Shown: in pieces, positions 6,804-14,024 of the stretch
Numbering within the stretch: the stretch's first letter is position 1
Layout: the number at the start of each line of letters is the position of its first letter
Assembly: GCA_964624465.1 (NCBI GenBank)
Contig: CAZUZD010000154.1
Coordinates: 1 to 14,024 of the forward strand
From: CAZUZD01 sp964624465
GTDB lineage: Bacteria > Planctomycetota > Planctomycetia > Isosphaerales > Isosphaeraceae
Direction: 5' to 3'
DNA: 14,024 nt
Position numbers and translations under genes: made by a program
The notes under the pieces: model-generated
Told to the model about the DNA's origin: nothing
The model's database searches: none
The model's input: the letters and a program-made list of their open reading frames with translations, nothing else

Positions 6804-6812
6804 TGATATACT
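6804..6812 (+). promoter_or_regulatory. Extended -10 promoter of the DNA methyltransferase
   Basis: TGATATACT contains an extended -10 TG, one base, then TATACT (6807-6812). No good -35 lies 17 bp upstream, which is acceptable for an extended -10 promoter. Transcription would start near 6819, giving a leader of about 56 nt to ATG 6875. The site is conspicuous because the rest of the 193-bp intergenic region is very GC-rich. Confidence 0.5.
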
Positions 6813-6874
6813 TCGAGACGCGCACCACCCCCGCTCGCGATTTCCACCCCCTGGCGCCGGCCTGATACCTCACC

Positions 6875-7830
6875 ATGAGCGATCCGCAACGCCCCCGCTC
6901 CGCGCGGTCCGGCCAGGCGCCGGCTGCACCCCTGGCCGTCGACCGCCTGCACCGCGGCGACTGCATCGCCGGCCTCGAGGGCCTGCCCGCCGGCTGCGTG
7001 GACCTGGCGTTCGCCGACCCGCCGTTCAACATCGGCTACGAGTACGACATCTACCAGGACAAGCGGGCCTGCGATGAGTACCTCGACTGGTCGCGGCGCT
7101 GGATCGGACAGGTCACCCGCGTGCTCAAGCCCGACGGCGCCTTCTGGCTGGCCATCGGCGACGAGTACGCCGCCGAGCTGAAGGTGATCGCGCACCGCGA
7201 GGCCGGCCTGCACCTGCGGAGCTGGGTGGTCTGGTACTACACGTTCGGGGTCAACTGCGCGAAGAAGTTCAGCCGCAGCCACGTGCACCTGTTCCACTTC
7301 GTGAAGGACCCGGCCGTCTTCACGTTCCACGACGAGGCGATCCGCGTCCCCTCGGCCCGGCAGCTCGTCTACGCCGACAAGCGTGCCAACCCCCGCGGCC
7401 GGCTGCCCGACGACACCTGGATCCTCCGCCCCCAGATGCTCCCCGGCGGCTTCACGCCCGACCAGGACACCTGGTACATCCCCCGCGTCTGCGGCACGTT
7501 CAAGGAGCGCGCCGGCTGGCACGGCTGCCAGATGCCCGAGCAGCTCCTGGGCCGCATCATTCGCTCGTGCTCCAACCCCGGCGGCCTGGTGCTCGACCCC
7601 TTCGGCGGCAGCGGCACCACGGGCGTNNNNNNNNNNCCCTGGCCGTGGCCAAGAAGCTCGGGCGCCACTGGCTCGGCTTCGAGCTCTCCGAGGACTACGC
7701 CGACCGGATCGAGGCCCGCCTCGCCCTGATCGACCCCGGCATGCCCCTCGAAGGCGCCCCCGAACCCGCCGTCACCGGCACCGCCCCCCGCGCCACCAAA
7801 CGCCGCCGCGCCACGACCACCGGCGGCTGA
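6875..7830 (+). CDS. Beta-class site-specific DNA methyltransferase (interrupted by an assembly gap)
   Basis: The product transfers a methyl group from SAM to an exocyclic amino group of adenine (N6) or cytosine (N4) in DNA. The catalytic motif IV ADPPFNIGY is at residues 47-55, and the SAM-binding motif I DPFGGSGTTG is at 241-250; this IV-before-I order defines the beta class of CcrM and HinfI type enzymes. The segment GWHGCQMPEQLLGRII occupies the place of the usual H-x-TQKP stretch. Ten N at 7627-7636 follow motif I. Downstream coding resumes in another frame (LAVAKKLGRHWLGFELSEDY) and ends at TGA 7828-7830, so the true gap length is not ten but a length one more than a multiple-of-three offset, for example 11. 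The intact protein would be about 318 residues. No restriction endonuclease is adjacent, so it looks solitary. ATG 6875 has no clear Shine-Dalgarno. Confidence 0.85.
7627..7636. other. Assembly gap (ten N)
   Basis: Ten ambiguous bases interrupt the DNA methyltransferase just after motif I. The reading frame before the gap (codon beginning at 7625) and the clearly coding frame after it (codon beginning at 7639) are out of register by one base if the gap is exactly ten. The N run is therefore best read as a placeholder for a gap of unknown size. Confidence 0.95.
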
Positions 7831-7867
7831 TCCGTCCACCGCCCTGGACTCCCGCTCCCATTCCGGG

Positions 7868-7921
7868 GTGCCGTGGCCTCGTAATCGTCGTGGTGGCCAC
7901 GCTCCGCTCAGGCCACGGCAC
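7868..7921. repeat. 12-bp perfect inverted repeat, possible bidirectional terminator
   Basis: The arms 7868-7879 (GTGCCGTGGCCT) and 7910-7921 (AGGCCACGGCAC) are exact reverse complements around a 30-nt loop, starting 37 bp after the methyltransferase stop. No T-tract follows. The end of the loop carries CGCTCCGCTCA (7900-7910), an 11-mer also present in the right arm of the neighbouring MITE-like element (8070-8080). It may be a REP-type repeat, a transcription terminator, or both. Confidence 0.55.
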
Positions 7922-7951
7922 ACGGCCACTCCGTCCCAGGCGGCTCCTGTC

Positions 7952-8092
7952 CCGTAGGTCGGATGAGCGGAGCGAAATCCGGCGGGCTGGGGCGAGGGAC
8001 GGCTGTCAACCCGCCGCGCGTGCCGGTCGGCCGCCTGACGTTGCGGGCGCCTCCGAGACCGTCGGATTTCGCTCCGCTCATCCGACCTACGG
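7952..8092. mobile_element. MITE/REP-like element with perfect 30-bp terminal inverted repeats
   Basis: The arms 7952-7981 and 8063-8092 are exact 30-bp reverse complements, framing 81 bp of non-coding DNA. The left arm begins CCGTAGGTCGGATGAGCG. An inner pair, GGCGGG (7981-7986) and CCCGCC (8010-8015), adds secondary structure. Perfect long arms with no coding capacity are the hallmark of a non-autonomous element or dispersed palindromic repeat. No obvious target-site duplication is visible at the edges. A degenerate relative appears to lie at 11562-11633. Whether it is mobilised by a transposase elsewhere in the genome cannot be seen here. Confidence 0.65.
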
Positions 8093-8185
8093 AAATTCAC
8101 AGTCTCAGGCTCTCGGATCCGGGCTCCGCACGCGGAACCCGGGCACCCTGGCTCTGCCCATCATCCCGGGGGGCCGCAGGCCCGG

Positions 8186-9043
8186 TCAGGCCGGGGGCGG
8201 CGTGGTCGGGGGCTTGTACCGCCACTTGATGCGGGTGTAGGCGATGCGGAAGCCCTGGCGCTCGGCGTTGCGCTGGGAGCCGCTGCCGGGCTCGCTGGCC
8301 ATCAGCGCCAGCTCGCAGCCGTGGGCGGCGGCGTCGCGGAGGCGGGTGCGCAGCAGGGCCCGCTGCACCCCCTGCCGACGCGCCGACGGCACCGTGCAGG
8401 CGCCGGCGAGCACGGCGACGCCGGTCTCCGGGTCGAGCCCGAGCGCGGCCGTGCCGACCCATTCCCCGGCCCGCTCGGCGACGTAGCACAGGCTGCCCGC
8501 GCTGGCGGTGATCACCGGGCCGAAGTCGCGGAGGAACTCGTCCAGCGACCCGGTCGCCTCCCACCCCTGGGCGGTGACCTCGACCCAGCGGGCCACCTCG
8601 CCGGCGGCGATCGGCCGCACGGTGATCTCCGGGCCCGACCGCTCGGCCTCGGGCAGCCCGCCGGCCGTGGGGCGGCACAGCACGCTGGAGAGCTCGACCG
8701 GCCGGTAGCCGCGGGCGTTCAGGCGTGGCAGCAGGTCGGGGTCGGCCAGCGGGCTGACCTCGTGGTGGACGGGGGCGCCCCGCTCCAGGAAGAATCGCTC
8801 CAGCTCGTTCAGCACGTCCCAGTGGGCCGGCTCGAACAGGCCCAGGCCGAACGTCTGGGTGATCGGCGAGTCGGGCCCGTCGAACATCGCCAGCGTGCCC
8901 GCCACCGCGATCGAGCCCGCCCCCGACCCCGGCTGGATCGCCGCCCGGGCCGCCACGAACGCCGCGTTCCGCGACCCTTCGGCGCGCTCCAGCCGCCGGG
9001 AGAGCGCCAGGTCACACAGGGGATATTCGACCGCTGCCGCCAT
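8186..9043 (-). CDS. GNAT family N-acetyltransferase with two GNAT-like halves
   Basis: The 285-residue product has a C-terminal GNAT domain (about residues 140-275). Its acetyl-CoA loop is PSARRQGVQRALL, a variant of the (R/Q)-x-x-G-x-(G/A) signature, and a motif-B-like segment is SQRNAERQGFRIAYTRIKW. The N-terminal half (about 10-130) ends in LNARGYRPVELSSVLCRP, which resembles the last strand region of a GNAT fold but lacks the acetyl-CoA loop, so it is probably a degenerate second GNAT domain. The substrate cannot be predicted. ATG 9043 is preceded by a purine-rich AAGGGTGA about eight bases upstream. It lies on the same strand as argH, 124 bp further downstream, with strong hairpins between, so shared transcription is uncertain. 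Confidence 0.85.
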   Translation of the reverse strand: MAAAVEYPLCDLALSRRLERAEGSRNAAFVAARAAIQPGSGAGSIAVAGTLAMFDGPDSPITQTFGLGLFEPAHWDVLNELERFFLERGAPVHHEVSPLADPDLLPRLNARGYRPVELSSVLCRPTAGGLPEAERSGPEITVRPIAAGEVARWVEVTAQGWEATGSLDEFLRDFGPVITASAGSLCYVAERAGEWVGTAALGLDPETGVAVLAGACTVPSARRQGVQRALLRTRLRDAAAHGCELALMASEPGSGSQRNAERQGFRIAYTRIKWRYKPPTTPPPA

Positions 9044-9073
9044 GGACGTGTCACCCTTCGCGGCTCAACCCGG

Positions 9074-9110
9074 CCGATCCTGCCGCCGTGGCCACCGGCC
9101 GGCGGATCGG
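9074..9110 (-). repeat. Hairpin between argH and the GNAT gene
   Basis: CCGATCC (9074-9080) pairs with GGATCGG (9104-9110), and after one bulged base GCCG (9082-9085) pairs with CGGC (9100-9103), giving an 11-bp interrupted stem. It lies 58-94 bp after the argH stop in the direction of transcription. No U-tract follows, so a role in termination or mRNA 3'-end stabilisation is only possible. Confidence 0.35.
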
Positions 9111-9122
9111 TCCGTTGGTGTG

Positions 9123-9153
9123 GACCCCGGCCGGGCGGGGCCGGTTCGGGGTC
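9123..9153 (-). terminator. Strong GC hairpin just after argH, possible terminator
   Basis: CCGGCC (9127-9132) pairs with GGCCGG (9139-9144) around a 6-nt loop, extended after a small interior bulge by GACC (9123-9126) with GGTC (9150-9153). It starts 15 bp downstream of the argH stop codon on the - strand. There is no U-tract, so the terminator call is tentative. In such GC-rich genomes terminator hairpins often lack one. Confidence 0.4.
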
Positions 9154-9167
9154 TGTGGCGGATTGGC

Positions 9168-10547
<1,380 letters not shown>

Positions 10548-10613
10548 GCGCGCATCTCCGGAACAAGAGGGAGCAGGTCGGGAGCGGGCCACGGCCGGGC
10601 CCGGCTGGCGATC

Positions 10614-10643
10614 AGTCTAGGGGCCGTGCGCCGGGGGTGTCAA
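10614..10643 (-). promoter_or_regulatory. argH promoter (TTGACA-N18-TAGACT)
   Basis: On the - strand a perfect -35 TTGACA (complement of 10638-10643) is followed after 18 bp by TAGACT (complement of 10614-10619). Transcription would start near 10607, about 60 nt before GTG 10547. This differs from the TCGACA/TTCAAT pair of the signalling block and looks like an ordinary housekeeping promoter. Confidence 0.6.
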
Positions 10644-10804
10644 CCGCGGCGGCCGGCCCCGGCGGCCGACCACGGCGCCCGGGCCGGTCGCGCACCGTCT
10701 TGCGACGCCCCGGATCGCCGCTCGGGGGATGCGATGGCCGCCCGGATGCACTCCAATGGGGCCGCGGGATGGGGGACTGCGCGGCCGGACGGACGACGAG
10801 CACC

Positions 10805-11536
10805 ATGAGCACGCCATTGCCGGAGAAGTCGACGATCGCGGAGATCCGGGCCCGGTTCGACGCCGACGTCGAGCGGTTCAGCCGGCTGGAGACCGGCCAG
10901 GGCTCGACGATGGACGCGCCGCTGGCCATGACCCTGATCACCGAGGCCGCCGTGCGCGGCACGGCGCCGATCCGGCGCGTGCTCGACCTCGGCTGTGGCG
11001 CGGGCAACAACACGATCAAGCTCCGCGAGCGCGCCGGTCACGACTTCGCCGTCGACCTGCTCGACCTCAGCCGCCCGATGCTCGACCGCGCGGCCGAACG
11101 CGTCGCCGCCGTCAACGCCGGCCCGGTCCGCACGCTCCAGGGCGACTTCCGCGCGCTGGCCCTGGAACCCGGCGCGTACGACGTGATCCTCGCCGCCGCC
11201 GTGCTGCACCACCTCCGCGACGACGCCGACTGGGAGTCCGCCTTCGCCCGCCTGTTCGCGATCACCGCGCCCGGCGGCGGCGTCTGGATCACCGACCTGG
11301 TCGCCCACGAGGCCGGCCCGGTCCACGACCTGATGTGGGAGCGCTACGGCGAGTACCTCGCCGGCCTCGGCGGCGACGACTACCGCGACCGCGTCTTCGC
11401 CTACATCGACCGCGAGGACTCCCCCCGCCCCGTCACCTTCCAGCTCGAACTGCTGCGCCGCGTCGGCTTCGCCCGGGTCGACCTGCTCCACAAGAACGGC
11501 TGCTTCGCCGCCTTCGGCGCCCTCAAGGCGCGCTGA
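10805..11536 (+). CDS. Class I SAM-dependent methyltransferase
   Basis: The 243-residue product has a Rossmann-type methyltransferase core: motif I VLDLGCGAGNN (about residues 58-68), an acidic loop after strand 2 (DLLDLSRPMLDRA), a GDF motif after strand 3 and a post-motif segment YDVILAAAVLHHLRDDADW. The N-terminus has a helical cap with EIRARFDADVERFSRLETGQ, and the C-terminus ends LLHKNGCFAAFGALK. The layout recalls small-molecule or tRNA-modifying enzymes such as the CmoA group, but I cannot assign a substrate. The frame is open further upstream to 10637. ATG 10805 is preferred because the conserved fold begins right after it and upstream in-frame sequence overlaps the divergent argH promoter. 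No strong Shine-Dalgarno is visible. It converges with carB. Confidence 0.85.
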   Translation: MSTPLPEKSTIAEIRARFDADVERFSRLETGQGSTMDAPLAMTLITEAAVRGTAPIRRVLDLGCGAGNNTIKLRERAGHDFAVDLLDLSRPMLDRAAERVAAVNAGPVRTLQGDFRALALEPGAYDVILAAAVLHHLRDDADWESAFARLFAITAPGGGVWITDLVAHEAGPVHDLMWERYGEYLAGLGGDDYRDRVFAYIDREDSPRPVTFQLELLRRVGFARVDLLHKNGCFAAFGALKAR

Positions 11537-11561
11537 GCCCCGCTCCGTCGGGTCTTGCACT

Positions 11562-11633
11562 CATCGGGCGGATGAACGGAGCGACCGCCGCCGATTCCCG
11601 GCCGGTACGGATTCACCGGCTCCATCCGATCGG
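11562..11633. repeat. Degenerate relative of the MITE-like element
   Basis: CGGATGAACGGAGCGA (11569-11584) differs at one base from the matching word in the left arm of the 7952-8092 element. The complement of 11608-11633 reads CGGATGGAGCCGGTGAATCCG at its end, which resembles the same arm with small changes. Together they look like two decayed arms around a shortened middle. The right-hand match is weaker, so relic status is inferred. Confidence 0.35.
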
Positions 11634-11722
11634 GCCGGAAAAAGCTACCGATCCGGGGCGGCGGATGACGCTCCGCTCTTCCACCCCTCGGGAAGCGGGG
11701 ATCGGCGTGGCGCTGAGGAACC

Positions 11723-11742
11723 GGGGTCCGTCGCCGGACCCC
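11723..11742. repeat. 8-bp perfect hairpin with tetraloop
   Basis: GGGGTCCG (11723-11730) and CGGACCCC (11735-11742) pair perfectly around a 4-nt loop. Part of its right arm is shared with the left arm of a 14-bp inverted repeat (11737-11750 with 11820-11833), so the two structures exclude each other. Confidence 0.55.
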
Positions 11743-11833
11743 AGCCACCCGAAAGCGGCTTGCCCGAGCCATGCGATAGAAGCGAGTCCCCAGCCGTCCC
11801 GGAGCGGGTCCGTCGGGAAGGGTGGCTGGGGTC
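11737..11833. repeat. 14-bp long-range inverted repeat
   Basis: GACCCCAGCCACCC (11737-11750) is the exact reverse complement of GGGTGGCTGGGGTC (11820-11833), with 69 bp between them. Each arm overlaps one of the neighbouring local hairpins. A second short CCCCAGCC (11788-11795) and a direct repeat GGGTCCGTCG (11724-11733 and 11806-11815) lie in the same stretch. Confidence 0.6.
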
Positions 11834-11854
11834 TCGACTTCAGGTCGAGACCCC
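11828..11854 (-). terminator. 11-bp perfect hairpin downstream of carB, possible terminator
   Basis: GGGGTCTCGAC (11828-11838) and GTCGAGACCCC (11844-11854) form a perfect 11-bp stem with a 5-nt loop. It begins 66 bp after the carB stop codon in the carB direction and would also face transcripts from the convergent methyltransferase. No T-tract is present on either side. The stem is symmetric, so it could act on both strands. Confidence 0.5.
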
Positions 11855-11920
11855 GGCGCGCCGACCGTGGCCGTGGCCGGTGTCGTGCGGATTCGCGGAA
11901 GACACAGGGATCGGGCGGGC

Positions 11921-14024
<2,104 letters not shown>

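Larger units (their letters stand above)
7831..8185. other. Intergenic region between convergent genes, containing inverted repeats
   Basis: This 355-bp stretch lies between the 3' ends of the DNA methyltransferase (+) and the GNAT gene (-). I see no gene in it. It contains a 12-bp inverted repeat (7868-7921) and a 141-bp element with 30-bp terminal inverted repeats (7952-8092), both listed separately. The rest, 8093-8185, shows no structure that I can support. Confidence 0.7.
11537..11920. other. Structured intergenic region between convergent genes
   Basis: This 384-bp stretch separates the stop codons of the SAM methyltransferase (+) and carB (-). No gene is supported in it. It holds a degenerate relative of the 7952-8092 element (11562-11633), then hairpins and a long-range inverted repeat between 11723 and 11854. 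The word CGCTCCGCTC occurs again at 11670-11679. The region may serve as a bidirectional termination zone built from repeat debris. Confidence 0.6.

Noticed and set aside
7868..8092. Repeats considered as a CRISPR array
   Set aside because: There are only inverted, non-regular units, with no series of direct repeats separated by uniform spacers and no cas genes in the window.
10548..10592. Longer argH from ATG at 10592
   Set aside because: It would add 15 residues absent from typical argininosuccinate lyases and leave about 14 nt of leader. GTG 10547 has a Shine-Dalgarno and the family N-terminus.
10723..10757. Possible -10 TCCAAT (10752-10757) for the SAM methyltransferase, resembling TTCAAT
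   Set aside because: No -35-like sequence sits 17-18 bp upstream; 10728-10733 reads GATGCG. I could not support a promoter there.
10637..10804. Upstream extension of the SAM methyltransferase to an ATG at 10637
   Set aside because: The extra residues are Arg/Gly/Pro-rich and the segment overlaps the argH promoter region. The conserved fold begins right after ATG 10805.

Overview
The window looks like a draft scaffold from a high-GC planctomycete, probably related to the Isosphaeraceae or Gemmataceae. This is inferred from an ECF-type sigma factor placed beside Ser/Thr kinases that carry a zinc-binding anti-sigma-like N-terminus, one membrane segment and a long C-terminal half, and from strongly GC-ending codons. 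A run of ten N at 7627-7636 is an assembly gap.

Layout. Positions 1-139 hold the tail of an unidentified gene, followed by a probable terminator. Positions 140-6681 form the signalling block: an ECF-like sigma factor (257-892) and two paralogous receptor-type Ser/Thr kinases (1058-3832 and 3991-6681), all on the + strand. Each of the three has its own promoter-like TCGACA-N17/18-TTCAAT element. The kinases are homologous end to end but much diverged, except for an 899-bp core (1391-2289 and 4309-5207) that is identical base for base. That core also has its own codon style (G-ending, with GGT and CGT) against the C-ending style of the flanks.

Positions 6682-7830 hold an apparently solitary beta-class DNA methyltransferase behind an extended -10 promoter, interrupted by the N gap inside its SAM-binding region. 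Positions 7831-8185 are intergenic and contain a 12-bp inverted repeat and a 141-bp MITE-like element with perfect 30-bp terminal inverted repeats. On the - strand follow a tandem-GNAT acetyltransferase (8186-9043) and argH (9168-10547, GTG start, with its own TTGACA-N18-TAGACT promoter). Divergent from argH is a class I SAM methyltransferase (10805-11536). It converges on the 3' part of carB (11921 to the window edge, - strand). The 384-bp gap between those two contains a degenerate relative of the MITE-like element and a four-arm set of competing inverted repeats.

How the genes may work together. The sigma factor and the two kinases plausibly form one co-regulated signalling module: the kinases could bind or phosphorylate the sigma factor or a common target through an identical catalytic core, while their C-terminal halves sense different cues. 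This is inference. argH and carB supply arginine and carbamoyl phosphate metabolism and appear to be ordinary housekeeping genes, not operon partners of the signalling block.
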